A stretch of 39,096 nt of DNA from Oscillochloris sp. ZM17-4 (GCF_019599295.1 NZ_JAIEWN010000001.1:49385-88480); one strand, 5' to 3'. Shown: positions 23,508 to 31,019, counted from the first letter of the stretch. Made by a program: numbers and translations. Notes: generated by a model not told the origin, from the sequence alone.

Positions 23508-24173
23508 ATGCCCCGCTGCCTGATCATCATGGCCAAGGCCCCGATCGTCGGCCTGGCCAAGACCCGGCTGAGCGCCGGGGTGGGCGCCGAGCGCGCCGTG
23601 GCGCTCTACCGCTGCTTTCTGGAGGACGCCGTGGCCCTGGCCCGCCAGATCCCGGGCTGCAGGCCGGCCTTCTCCTTCTCGCCCGCCGAGGCCGCCTCGC
23701 TCTTCGCCGCGCTGTGCCCCGACGCCCTGCTGCTGCCGCAGTGCCCCGGCAACCTCGGCGACCGGCTGCTCGACGCCGCCGCGCAGGCGGCAGCCCTCGG
23801 CTACGACGAGATCGCGCTGCTCGCGGGCGACACGCCGGGGATCCCGGCGCATGTCGTCGAGGGGGCCTTCGCCGCCCTGGCCACATCGCCGGCGGCGCTC
23901 GGGCCGGCCGAGGACGGCGGCTACTACCTGATCGGCATGCGCGAGCCGCAGCCGGCCCTCTTCCGCCCCGGCATCGCCTGGGGCGGCCCCGAGGTGGCCG
24001 CGCAGACCTACGCCGCAGCCGAGGCGGCCGGGCTGGACATGGCCACGCTGCCCACCTGGTATGACATCGACACCGCCGCCGACCTGCCCCGGCTCCACGC
24101 CGACCTGCGCGCCGGCCGCGCCCGCGCGCCCGCCACCTACGCCGCCCTGGAGGCCATGTTTGGGGGAGGGTAG
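23508..24173 (+). CDS. DUF2064/TIGR04282-family glycosyltransferase
   Basis: A 221-residue protein of the DUF2064 family, a compact GT-A fold related to nucleotidyltransferases such as CofC. The N-terminal loop MAKAPIVGLAKTRLSAGVG is the nucleotide-binding signature, LLAGDTPGIP holds the metal-binding Asp, GPAEDGGYYLIG is the second conserved block, and WYDIDTAADLPRLHADL closes the domain. Some members are named arsenosugar-biosynthesis glycosyltransferases, but arsenic genes are absent here, so the substrate is open. The ATG at 23508 is fixed by GAGGAG directly after the leader hairpin. The gene stands alone, with a nested inverted repeat downstream. Confidence 0.88.
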   Translation: MPRCLIIMAKAPIVGLAKTRLSAGVGAERAVALYRCFLEDAVALARQIPGCRPAFSFSPAEAASLFAALCPDALLLPQCPGNLGDRLLDAAAQAAALGYDEIALLAGDTPGIPAHVVEGAFAALATSPAALGPAEDGGYYLIGMREPQPALFRPGIAWGGPEVAAQTYAAAEAAGLDMATLPTWYDIDTAADLPRLHADLRAGRARAPATYAALEAMFGGG

Positions 24174-24179
24174 GGGCAC

Positions 24180-24315
24180 CCCATGCGCATCAACGTTAGG
24201 GCTGCCGCCCTAAAAACCGGTGGTGTTTTGGCCACCATGGCCAGCGAAGCTGGCCATGGTGGCCAAAACAACAAGAAATTCCGGGGGGGCCGGGGCTTAC
24301 GTTGATGCGCATGGG
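24180..24315. repeat. Nested inverted repeats between convergent genes
   Basis: An outer perfect 17-bp pair (24180-24196 with 24299-24315) encloses an inner perfect 21-bp pair (24225-24245 with 24249-24269, loop GAA). Further out, GGGTAGGGGCACCC (about 24168) and GGGTGCCCTACCC (24331-24343) also face each other. This looks like successive hairpin insertions, or a small MITE with a terminator-like core. Confidence 0.75.
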
Positions 24316-24359
24316 TAGGACGCCCCAGCGTGGGTGCCCTACCCGAGGGCGATTGTCCG

Positions 24360-25307
24360 TCAGCCGGCCACGAGCAGCGGCACCGTGCTGGCCTGGATGA
24401 CCTTCTCGGCCGTGCCGCCGAGGAAGGCCGGCAGGGCGCCGCCGAGGCCGTGGCGGCCGAGCACGATCAGGTCGATGTGCTTGCGCCCCGCCTCGTCGAC
24501 GATCTCCTCGGCCACGTGGCCCACCGGCACGGTGGTCGTCACATGGCGGCCGACGTCGCGGGTGATCTGCTCGGCGATGTGGTCGAGGTAGCCGAAGGCC
24601 AGCTCGCGCAGCCGCCCGGTGGCCTCGTCGGCCGTGAGCGTGGCGATCGGCGCGTCGACCGGGTCGATCACCTGGGCCAGCAGCATGTCGGCGTGGGCCG
24701 CCCGCGCGAGGCCGGTGGCCAGCGGCAGGGCCCGCTCGGCCGTGAGTGAGCCGTCGAGGGATACCATGATCCGCCGCAGCGCCGGCGTGGCCGCAGCGCT
24801 GACGCCGGGCCTGGCGCCCCGGGCCACCAGCACCGGGTGCGCGGAGGACTGGAGCACCCGCGTGGTCACGCTGCCCAGCGCCCAGCGCAGCAGGCCGCCC
24901 TTACCGTGGGTGGCCATCACGATCAGGCTATCGCTGTGGCGCGAGGCCGCTGCCACGATCTGCTCGGCCGGCGTGCCGAAGGCCACCTCGTAGTCCACAT
25001 CACGGGCGATCGCGGCGAGCGGGCCGACCAGCTGATTCAGGTAGGACTCGGCCTCGGTCTCAAGCACCTCGCGCATCGCGTCCATCTGCTCGTCGCGGTC
25101 GCCGAGCGTGTCGCCGGCGGCGCTGAGCAGGGCGGCCTCGTGGCGCACCAGGCTTGAGACCACGGTGGGTGAGATCACGCGCAGCAGGTGGATGCTGGTC
25201 GGCGCCAGGGCCGCCAGCATGCGGGCCAGGGGGAGCGCCTGCTCCGCCAGGGGCGAGCCGTCGAGCGGGACGAGCAGATCGAGCGACGATACTGTCTGCG
25301 TTGACAT
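24360..25307 (-). CDS. Tandem universal stress protein (two UspA domains)
   Basis: A 315-residue protein with two Usp domains. Domain 1 (about 8-160) starts DLLVPLDGSPLAEQALPLA and ends with the ATP-binding pattern MATHGKGGLLRWALGSVTTRVL. Domain 2 (about 173-315) starts RIMVSLDGSLTAERALPLA and ends LGRHGLGGALPAFLGGTAEKVIQ. Both keep the G-2x-G-9x-G-S/T nucleotide signature. Usp proteins bind ATP or other adenine nucleotides and act in stress survival; the specific role is not visible. The ATG at 25307 is chosen because homology starts there and AGGA lies 8 nt upstream; the frame extends further as non-homologous sequence. Confidence 0.92.
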   Translation of the reverse strand: MSTQTVSSLDLLVPLDGSPLAEQALPLARMLAALAPTSIHLLRVISPTVVSSLVRHEAALLSAAGDTLGDRDEQMDAMREVLETEAESYLNQLVGPLAAIARDVDYEVAFGTPAEQIVAAASRHSDSLIVMATHGKGGLLRWALGSVTTRVLQSSAHPVLVARGARPGVSAAATPALRRIMVSLDGSLTAERALPLATGLARAAHADMLLAQVIDPVDAPIATLTADEATGRLRELAFGYLDHIAEQITRDVGRHVTTTVPVGHVAEEIVDEAGRKHIDLIVLGRHGLGGALPAFLGGTAEKVIQASTVPLLVAG

Positions 25308-25609
25308 ATCTTTTTCCTTGCTGCTCACACGAAGAGCCACTGTCATACGGGCGCGGCCCGCGGCGGGCCGCCGCCAGCGAGAGGCGCGACAGGATGAAAG
25401 CAGGGGGGCGCCAAGTGTGACCTGAGCATAGCAGAGGCGTCGCCGGCTGTGAGAGAAGAGCTGTACACGTGCGGGGGTAGATCTATGCACCTTCACGCTA
25501 TGACCGGCCGCTACCCGGCGCCCCGCTCCTATAGCACTGAGCAAAACGCTTGAGCCACTGAGGCACTGAGGCTGGTGGCTCGCTTCACTCGCACCTTCCT
25601 ATCATCGGC
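25308..25609. other. Intergenic region, no gene seen
   Basis: A gap of 302 bp between two minus-strand genes. It contains the leader of the stress-protein gene and a short CTGAGGCACTGAGGC direct repeat near 25556-25575. I see no convincing small gene, RNA or terminator. Confidence 0.5.
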
Positions 25610-26272
25610 TCAATCGATCTGCCCGCCGCTATAGATCGCGGCGAGCACCCGCGCCGCCACCGCATCGGCGGGGCCGTGGGCATCGACGGGGGTGAGCAGG
25701 CCGCGCTGGCGGTAGAAGTCGATCAGGGGCTCCGTCTCGTGGGCGTAGACCCGCAGGCGCTCTAGGACAACCTCGGGCGCGTCGTCGTCGCGCTGGGTGA
25801 GGGTGCCGCCGCGGGCCTGGCAGCGGGCCATGGCCTCGGCGTCATCGACGTGCAGGGTGAAGGGCTCGCCGCCACCGGCGCAGATCCGCCGGCCGGCCAG
25901 CCGGCGCACCGCCTCGGCATCGCCCAACTCCAGGGCGATCACCGCGTCCAGGGGGCGGCGCAGGTCGGCGAGCATGCCCTCCAGGGCCTGGGCCTGGGGC
26001 ACCGTGCGCGGGAAGCCATCGAGCAGGAAGCCCCGCCCGGCGGGGACGCGCCCCAGCCACTCGCGCATCAGCCGGTCCATCAGGGTGTCGGGGGCGAAGT
26101 GGCCCTGCTCAAGGAGCGGGCCGATCTCGCGGCCGATCGGGCTGCCCGCAGCGATCTCCTCGCGCAGGCGCTTGCCAGTGGCGATCACGGCCAGCGGGAT
26201 GTGGGCGACCAGCAGGTCAGAGATCGTGCTCTTGCCGGCGCCCGGCGGGCCGATCAGGACGAGGTGTTTCAT
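25610..26272 (-). CDS. Adenylate-kinase-like nucleoside monophosphate kinase
   Basis: A 220-residue protein of the adenylate kinase family, transferring phosphate from ATP to a nucleoside monophosphate. The P-loop GPPGAGKS is at residues 8-15, the NMP-binding TGKRLREEI and GFLLDGFPRT follow, and the LID region runs RRICAGGGEPF...CQARGGTLTQRDDDAPEVVLERLRVY. The LID has lost most of the four-cysteine zinc site of Gram-positive Adk, keeping only two cysteines. It may be a second adenylate kinase or act on another nucleotide; ribosomal neighbours typical of adk are absent. Two adjacent ATGs (26275 and 26272) are possible. Neither has a Shine-Dalgarno site, because a 58-bp heptamer palindrome ends 7 nt upstream. 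Confidence 0.88.
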   Translation of the reverse strand: MKHLVLIGPPGAGKSTISDLLVAHIPLAVIATGKRLREEIAAGSPIGREIGPLLEQGHFAPDTLMDRLMREWLGRVPAGRGFLLDGFPRTVPQAQALEGMLADLRRPLDAVIALELGDAEAVRRLAGRRICAGGGEPFTLHVDDAEAMARCQARGGTLTQRDDDAPEVVLERLRVYAHETEPLIDFYRQRGLLTPVDAHGPADAVAARVLAAIYSGGQID

Positions 26273-26282
26273 CATCAATATT

Positions 26283-26340
26283 GAATGCTGAATGTGGAAT
26301 GTTGAATGGCATGCCATTCAACATTCCACATTCAGCATTC
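26283..26340. repeat. Perfect 58-bp palindrome made of heptamer units
   Basis: The sequence is its own reverse complement over 58 bp, centred on GGCATGCC. Each arm is TGAATG-type 7-bp units. It fills nearly all of the gap between the kinase stop (26348) and the adenylate-kinase-like start (26272/26275). Confidence 0.92.
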
Positions 26341-26347
26341 CCAATTA

Positions 26348-28945
26348 TCACTTGCCGATCCGGTCGAGCGCGTCCTGGGCGCTGGTGTAGGATGGGTCGA
26401 GGTCGAGGGTCTGCTGGTACTCGGCGCGGGCCTCGTCGGTGCGGCCCAGCTCCTCAAGGGCGCGGCCGAGGCCGTAGTGGGCGGAGGCGTAGTCGGACGA
26501 GATCGCGATGGCCCGGCGGAACGATGGCTCTGCCTCGTCGTAGCGCCCGAGGTTGAAGAGGCTCCATGCCAGGCCGTTGTGGGTCTCGTCGTTGCCGTCA
26601 TCGAGGGCCAGGGCCTGCTCGAAGGCTGCGATCGACTCGTCGTACTTGTCCTGATACTGGAGCACCCAGCCGAGCCCGCTGGCGGCGGAGGCGTCGCTCC
26701 CGTTGATCGCGAGCGCGCTGCGGTAGGCCTCTGCGGCGCTCGCGTACTCCTGCTTCTGCTGGTCGCTGTCCTCGTTATAAAAGCCGCTAAACTGGTAGGC
26801 CTTGCCAAGCCATGTGTAGGCGGGGACACTGCGCGCATCGCGCTGCGTGGCGCTCTGGAAACGCTCGATAGCGGTGTCGTAGTCGTCCTGATCGAAGGCG
26901 AGCCGGCCCCTAGCGATGTAGGCGCTGACGCTATCCGGATTGAGCTTGATCGCCGCGTCGAAGGCCTCGGCGGCCTTGTCGGTCTCGTCCTGGCCGTAGT
27001 AGCTCCAGCCGATGCCGATCTGGGCGTTGGCGTAGCTCGGATCAACCCTGAGCGCCTCATGGAATGAATCGCGGGCGTCGTCGTATCGCTTGTCACTGCT
27101 GTAGAGGTAGCCGAGGTTGCTGTGGAAGAGGGCGATGTCCGGCAGCAGGTCGAGCGCCTTCTGATAGTCGGCCTCGCTCTCGGTCATACTGCTGGCGTTG
27201 CCGGTCAGGCTATAGTCATACGAGAAGGTGACGGCGATGGCGTTGTAGGTGAGCGCCTGGATCAGCGGCGTCTCGTCGGCCATACTGTCGACGGATGCGT
27301 CTGCCGCGCGGAGCGCCTCATCCATCGCGGCGGTGTCGCCGCTGTCATTGGCCTGGATGGCCATAATATTTGAGTGGATGGCCTGGGCCAGCGAGAGGCC
27401 GCTATCGAGATCGAGGGCCTGCTGGATGGGCTCAATGGCATCGGCGACTCTGTCCTGGGAAGCGATCGCGTCGGCCAGGAGGGTCAGCCCGAGCGCGGCG
27501 GCCTGGTCGTCGGCCAGGGCCGCGTTCACCAGATCGTTGGCGCTCGCCTCAGCCTGTGGCCAGTCGGCGTGCAGGTTGTAGGCCAGGGCGATGCCGCCGA
27601 GGGCGGCGGTGTTGCCCGCCGACTGCGCGACCGCCTGCCGGTACCCGGCGAGCGCCTTGTCGATCTTGCCGGCGGCGAGGTCCGCATCGCCCTGCGCGAT
27701 CAGTCCGGCGACCTGGGCGCTCGTCGGCGCGGGCTGCGGGTCGGGCTCGGGGCCAGGCCGGCCGATCAGGGCAAGGCCGCCGATCACGGCCAGCACGAGC
27801 ACCAGGGCGGCCGCGCCGATGCCGATGAAGAGGCCGGTCTTCGGCCGCGCCACGGGGGTGCCGGGCAGCGGCGGGGGCGCGGGCGTCGCGGTGATGGTGG
27901 GCAGCGGCGGCAGGGCGGGCGTCGGCGGGGTGCCCCACTGGGGCGTCCCCGCGGGGGCGCTCACCTGGGCCTGCGGCGGCGGCGTGGGGATCTGCGGCTG
28001 GACGTAGGGCGGCGTGGGGGCCGGCCGGCCGCCGGCGACGATCGTCTCGCCGACGGCGGGCGTGCCGCCGACCGGGGTGATCTGCGGCTGGGCGTGCGGG
28101 TCCGCGCCGATGCCGGCGGCGGCGCGCAGGGCGGCGACCATCGCGGCGGAGCTTGGGAAGCGGGCCTCGGGCTTGCGGGCCAGCGAGCGCATCACCACGT
28201 CCTCCACGGCGGGCGGCAGGTCGCCGCGCACATCGCGGGGCGGGATGGGTGCCTGGAGCAGGCGTGCGGCCAGCATCGCCATCGGCGTCTCGGCGTGGAA
28301 GGGGAAGGTGCCGGTGATTAGCTCGTAGAGCACCACGCCGAGGGCGTAGATGTCGGTGGGCGGGCCGACCGAGGGCAGCCCCTGGGCCTGCTCGGGCGAC
28401 ATATACTCGGGGGTGCCCATGACCGTGCCGGCCATCGTCAGGCCGCCGGTATTAGCACCGGTGCCGCGGGCCAGGCCGAAGTCGGTCAGGTAGACCCAGC
28501 CCTCGTCGGTGATCATGATGTTCGAGGGCTTGATATCGCGGTGGATGACGCCCTGGCGGTGGGCGTGGTCGAGCGCGTCGCCGACCTGGGCCAGGATCTC
28601 GGCGGCGCGGCGCACGCTCAGGGCGCCGTCCTCCTGGACGAGATCCTTGAGCGTGCGCCCCTGGATAAACTTCATGGCGATATAGTGCATCCCGTCAGCC
28701 TCGCCGACCTCGTAGATCGGCATGATGTGCGGGTGCTCCAGGCGCGCCGCGCTGCGGGCCTCCTGGCGGAAGCGGGCGATATAGCTCGTGTCGTGGGTCA
28801 TCTCCGGGGGAAGGATCTTGAGCGCCACGATGCGGTCAAGGTCGCCCTGGCGGGCCTTATAGACGACCGCCATGCCGCCCCGGCCGAGCTCGGAGATGAT
28901 CTCGAAGCGGCCGAGCGTCGTGCCAATCAGGTTCAGTTGGCTCAT
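26348..28945 (-). CDS. PknB-type Ser/Thr kinase with membrane anchor and TPR domain
   Basis: An 865-residue protein. The kinase domain (about 14-275) has the glycine loop LGRGGMAVVYK, catalytic Lys 43 (VALKIL), HRDIKPSN at 135-142, DFG at 155-157 and GTPEYMSPEQ. A Pro-rich linker (about 285-368) leads to one membrane helix at 371-394 (GLFIGIGAAALVLVLAVIGG). The C-terminal part (about 410-865) is a series of TPR repeats (for example LALDDGNDETHNGLAWSLFNLGRYDEAEPSFRRAI). This is the Hanks-type receptor kinase design, with the TPR part probably outside the membrane. Targets are unknown. The kinase and the adenylate-kinase-like gene are separated by the palindrome at 26283-26340 and could be one transcript. 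Confidence 0.94.
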   Translation of the reverse strand: MSQLNLIGTTLGRFEIISELGRGGMAVVYKARQGDLDRIVALKILPPEMTHDTSYIARFRQEARSAARLEHPHIMPIYEVGEADGMHYIAMKFIQGRTLKDLVQEDGALSVRRAAEILAQVGDALDHAHRQGVIHRDIKPSNIMITDEGWVYLTDFGLARGTGANTGGLTMAGTVMGTPEYMSPEQAQGLPSVGPPTDIYALGVVLYELITGTFPFHAETPMAMLAARLLQAPIPPRDVRGDLPPAVEDVVMRSLARKPEARFPSSAAMVAALRAAAGIGADPHAQPQITPVGGTPAVGETIVAGGRPAPTPPYVQPQIPTPPPQAQVSAPAGTPQWGTPPTPALPPLPTITATPAPPPLPGTPVARPKTGLFIGIGAAALVLVLAVIGGLALIGRPGPEPDPQPAPTSAQVAGLIAQGDADLAAGKIDKALAGYRQAVAQSAGNTAALGGIALAYNLHADWPQAEASANDLVNAALADDQAAALGLTLLADAIASQDRVADAIEPIQQALDLDSGLSLAQAIHSNIMAIQANDSGDTAAMDEALRAADASVDSMADETPLIQALTYNAIAVTFSYDYSLTGNASSMTESEADYQKALDLLPDIALFHSNLGYLYSSDKRYDDARDSFHEALRVDPSYANAQIGIGWSYYGQDETDKAAEAFDAAIKLNPDSVSAYIARGRLAFDQDDYDTAIERFQSATQRDARSVPAYTWLGKAYQFSGFYNEDSDQQKQEYASAAEAYRSALAINGSDASAASGLGWVLQYQDKYDESIAAFEQALALDDGNDETHNGLAWSLFNLGRYDEAEPSFRRAIAISSDYASAHYGLGRALEELGRTDEARAEYQQTLDLDPSYTSAQDALDRIGK

Positions 28946-28987
28946 AGGGGTTCTCGTTGTTGTGGCCTGTGTGTCCGGCTAGAGATA

Positions 28988-29100
28988 GCGTGCATCCTCG
29001 ATCTACACGCGTGCATCCTCGATCTACACGCGTGCATCCTTTATCTACACTACGCCTCACGCCTCACGCCTCACGCCTCACGCCTCACGCCTCACGCCTC
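28988..29100. repeat. Tandem 21-bp and 7-bp repeats upstream of the kinase
   Basis: Three copies of a 21-bp unit (28988-29050, core GCGTGCATCC) are followed by seven perfect copies of ACGCCTC (29052-29100). The 21-bp unit is three times seven, so both tracts keep the period seen elsewhere. They lie in the kinase leader or promoter region; no gene is supported in 28946-29175. Confidence 0.92.
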
Positions 29101-29175
29101 CACCATAGCATGCCCCTCGGGACTCGGGGAGTCCGGTGGCTGATCCGTGATGCGTGATGCGTTGATCAGATCCAA

Positions 29176-29460
29176 TTAGACGGGGCACAGAAACAAGTAA
29201 GGAGCTAGCTCAGGAATAAGCTGCTGGCGGAACTTGAGCTTCCGCCCGTAGATGTCGGGGGTTTTATTCTGAACATTCTCAACATGCCGACGAACAGTGT
29301 ACTGGCTGATACAGCGTATCGATGCTATACTCTGATCGCTGTGGCCCTGAACTGCTAGCATGACAATATCTCGTTCAGGTGGATGTAAGAGCCGTAGAAA
29401 TTGACGGGCATTCTCTAGCTGAATTCGTTTTTTGGAATTCAGATCATCGAGCCAGTTCAT
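29176..29460 (-). CDS. Small LuxR-type HTH protein, 94 aa
   Basis: The segment LLHPPERDIVMLAVQGHSDQSIASIRCISQYTVRRHVENV follows the LuxR/GerE helix-turn-helix pattern, from the E-R-D/E-I-V helix to the T-V-R-R-H recognition helix. It has no receiver or ligand domain, only a 25-residue N-terminal helix and a short hydrophobic C-terminus. The ATG at 29460 is fixed by AAGGAG 6-7 nt upstream; the frame extends further without homology. It lies 19 nt after the gene at 29480 and probably shares its operon. Base composition is clearly less GC-rich than the surroundings, consistent with transfer. It could be an orphan regulator or a mobile-element protein. Confidence 0.7.
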   Translation of the reverse strand: MNWLDDLNSKKRIQLENARQFLRLLHPPERDIVMLAVQGHSDQSIASIRCISQYTVRRHVENVQNKTPDIYGRKLKFRQQLIPELAPYLFLCPV

Positions 29461-29479
29461 AGCGTACTCCTTCCTGACG

Positions 29480-29707
29480 TTATAGTTGATCATCGTCAGG
29501 TAGCTGACGCAACTGCTGTTTGAGTTGAGCGATACGCTTGGCGGCCTGTCTTTCAACCTCCTCAGGCGCGACTGTCTCCAGACTCTGTAACTCTGCTTGT
29601 GCTGCTTCACAGTCACGAGCAAACCGTGCTGTAGCCCATTCCATGCGCTGTAGGATCGTCAGTGCGTTGTCTAGAGGGTCTTGCATACTTTCCTCGTTTA
29701 CCGCCAT
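29480..29707 (-). CDS. Small helical protein of unknown function, 75 aa
   Basis: The protein is mainly charged helix (LDNALTILQRMEWATARFARDCEAAQAELQSLE, then EEVERQAAKRIAQLKQQLRQL), probably a coiled coil, with an acidic end. Two starts are plausible, 29707 (AGGA 6 nt before) and 29686 (GAGGA 5 nt before). It precedes the LuxR-like gene by 19 nt on the same strand and shares its lower GC content. I do not recognise the family. The arrangement of two small co-directional genes, one DNA-binding, allows a regulator and partner pair, but nothing in the sequence proves it. Confidence 0.6.
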   Translation of the reverse strand: MAVNEESMQDPLDNALTILQRMEWATARFARDCEAAQAELQSLETVAPEEVERQAAKRIAQLKQQLRQLPDDDQL

Positions 29708-29805
29708 AGCAATCCTAATCATTAACCAGATCATTGAGTTTGCGTCTGCCGGTAGAATAGCATCTATTTCGAGGCAACGCAATGGTTAAGATCAACCATA
29801 ATAAA

Positions 29806-29837
29806 AACAGCACCAGTCAATATTGACTGGTGCTGTT
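29806..29837. repeat. Perfect 32-bp palindrome
   Basis: The sequence 29806-29837 is an uninterrupted palindrome centred on AATATT (half-site CAGCACCAGTC). It lies upstream of the two-gene AT-richer operon. With AAAAA before it and TT after, it could be a terminator or a binding site for a dimeric regulator such as the LuxR-like protein. Confidence 0.7.
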
Positions 29838-29915
29838 GCAATCCCTCAAAGGGATCGTGATAACGAGCAATCCTAACTCATTGTTTCAATCCGCCAGGCG
29901 GATGCGGTGGTGGAC
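29835..29915. repeat. Two CRISPR-repeat-like segments, no array
   Basis: GTTGCAATCC-CTCAAAGGGAT (from 29835) and GTTTCAATCC-GCCAGGCGGAT (from 29883) share the start GTTKCAATCC and a following short palindrome (CCCTCAAAGGG against CCGCCAGGCGG). This is the style of many CRISPR repeats in Chloroflexota and cyanobacteria. They are only 48 bp apart start to start and are not identical, so there is no normal spacer. They may be the degraded end of an array or two solo repeats. Confidence 0.35.
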
Positions 29916-29930
29916 AGTCAGTATAGCACA

Positions 29931-30360
29931 CTACAGATCCTCTGGCGTCAGCAGCTCGCCCGACGGGTACGGCGAATTGTTCTGCAATGAATTGTTCTGC
30001 AATGAATCGTCACCGCGTCGGGGCGGCCCTGGTGGCCACCCACAACGCCAATCATCGCAGCAATGCCGGGCATTGCCCGCATTGATCTCGCCAATGCGGG
30101 CAATGCGGCGCATTGGGGGCGGGCACACAGGCCCGCCCCTACGGCATTGCGTGCGCTGCGGTGCAGGAACATACGTCAGCAGCTCGCCCGGCTCCTCGTC
30201 ATGCTCCAGCCACTCGGCGATCACGCGCAGGGCCAGGGCCTGCGCCCGCGCGATAGCTTCTTCACGCGTTGATCCATAGGCAAGCACGCCGGAGAGCTCT
30301 AGGATCTCGGCGATCCAGCGTACATCTTCCTCATTGCTCAGTCTCCACCGTCAAATGCAT
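29931..30360 (-). pseudogene. HicB-family antitoxin, frameshifted and carrying an insertion
   Basis: Read from the ATG at 30360 (AGAGG 7-8 nt upstream), the protein starts MHLTVETEQ and stops at once. Removing one base near 30333 restores ETEQEEDVRWIAEILELSGVLAYG, which continues into STREEAIARAQALALRVIAEWLEHDE, a clear HicB antitoxin pattern. The frame then enters 76 foreign codons before ending GELLTPEDL. The duplicated GELLT at both sides of the foreign part shows where an in-frame insertion happened. Without both changes the protein would be about 70 residues, normal for this HicB subgroup. No HicA toxin is adjacent. It follows the Uma2 gene on the same strand. It is probably inactive, unless a later GTG at 30287 is used. 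Confidence 0.75.
29946..30190. mobile_element. Small insertion flanked by 17-bp direct repeats
   Basis: CGTCAGCAGCTCGCCCG occurs at 29946-29962 and again at 30174-30190, 228 bp apart (76 codons exactly), inside the hicB remnant. The segment between contains two copies of GAATTGTTCTGCAAT (about 29973-30002), GCAATGC-type inverted motifs (30060-30118) and a GGGGGCGGGC/GCCCGCCCC hairpin (about 30114-30140). It encodes no transposase. The direct repeats look like a target duplication or recombination footprint. Confidence 0.6.
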
Positions 30361-30398
30361 CAGCGTGCCTCTTTCACGGAATGCTATGCTCTCATGGC

Positions 30399-31019
30399 TT
30401 ATGCCAGCACCGCCTCCACATCCACCGCCCCGATGGCCGCACCATCGAGCGTCAGCGGGATATGCTCGCCGCGCCGGTAGTCATCGCGGCGGGCGAAGCG
30501 CGGCTCGCTGGCCGGCCCGCTCGGCTCCTGGTAGACCTCGACCAGCCCATCGACCAGGTTGACGATCCAGTAGGCCACGATGCCGGCGGTAGCGTAGAGG
30601 CGCTGCTTCGTCGTCCGGTCGCGCTGGAGCGTGCTGTCCGACACCTCAACTACCAGCGCAACATCATCGGGGCCGGGGTGGCGGTCGCGGTACTGCCGGC
30701 GGTCGCCGCGCACGATCACCACATCCGGCTCGGGCTCGCTATCGGCGGTGGTGATTGGCTCTTGGGCATCAACGTACCAGCCTGCGGGCACCAGCTGGGC
30801 CAGAGCCTCGCGCAGCAGCTGCGTGGCCAGGCGGTGCGGCGGGTTTTTGGGCATCTTCGTTACCAGCCATCCCTCAAGCAGCTCAACCGGATCATCGTCG
30901 GTAAGGATTCCACTCTGCACCATCTGGTGGTACTGGGCGATGCTCAGCCGCCAGATCGGGCTGTCTGGCACCATCAGGCTCGTGCTGGTGCGGGCGGCGC
31001 GCTGAGTGTCTACGCTCAT
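30399..31019 (-). CDS. Uma2-family putative endonuclease
   Basis: A 206-residue Uma2 (DUF820) protein with a PD-(D/E)XK-like nuclease fold. Typical blocks are MTTAQYHQMV-like RLSIAQYHQMVQSGIL, VELLEGWLVTKMPKNPPH, EPEPDVVIVRG, VALVVEVSDSTLQRD and KQRLYATAGIVAYWIVNL. The E-P-D, E-V-S and K residues correspond to the predicted active site. The family is greatly expanded in cyanobacteria and Chloroflexota and many members sit near repeats or small elements, but the natural substrate is not known to me. It stands just upstream of the broken hicB and downstream of the WYL gene. Confidence 0.9.
   Translation of the reverse strand: MSVDTQRAARTSTSLMVPDSPIWRLSIAQYHQMVQSGILTDDDPVELLEGWLVTKMPKNPPHRLATQLLREALAQLVPAGWYVDAQEPITTADSEPEPDVVIVRGDRRQYRDRHPGPDDVALVVEVSDSTLQRDRTTKQRLYATAGIVAYWIVNLVDGLVEVYQEPSGPASEPRFARRDDYRRGEHIPLTLDGAAIGAVDVEAVLA

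Noticed and set aside
28957-29157. Small proteins predicted across 28946-29175
   Set aside because: They are translations of 21-bp and 7-bp tandem repeats, without ribosome-binding sites.
29835-29915. A true CRISPR array
   Set aside because: Only two non-identical segments with no normal spacer between them and no cas genes. Kept only as repeat-like remnants.
29931-30287. Intact 118-residue HicB protein from the GTG at 30287
   Set aside because: It lacks the first strand of the HicB fold, which is present upstream in another frame, and its C-terminal half is the inserted segment. A pseudogene is the simpler reading.
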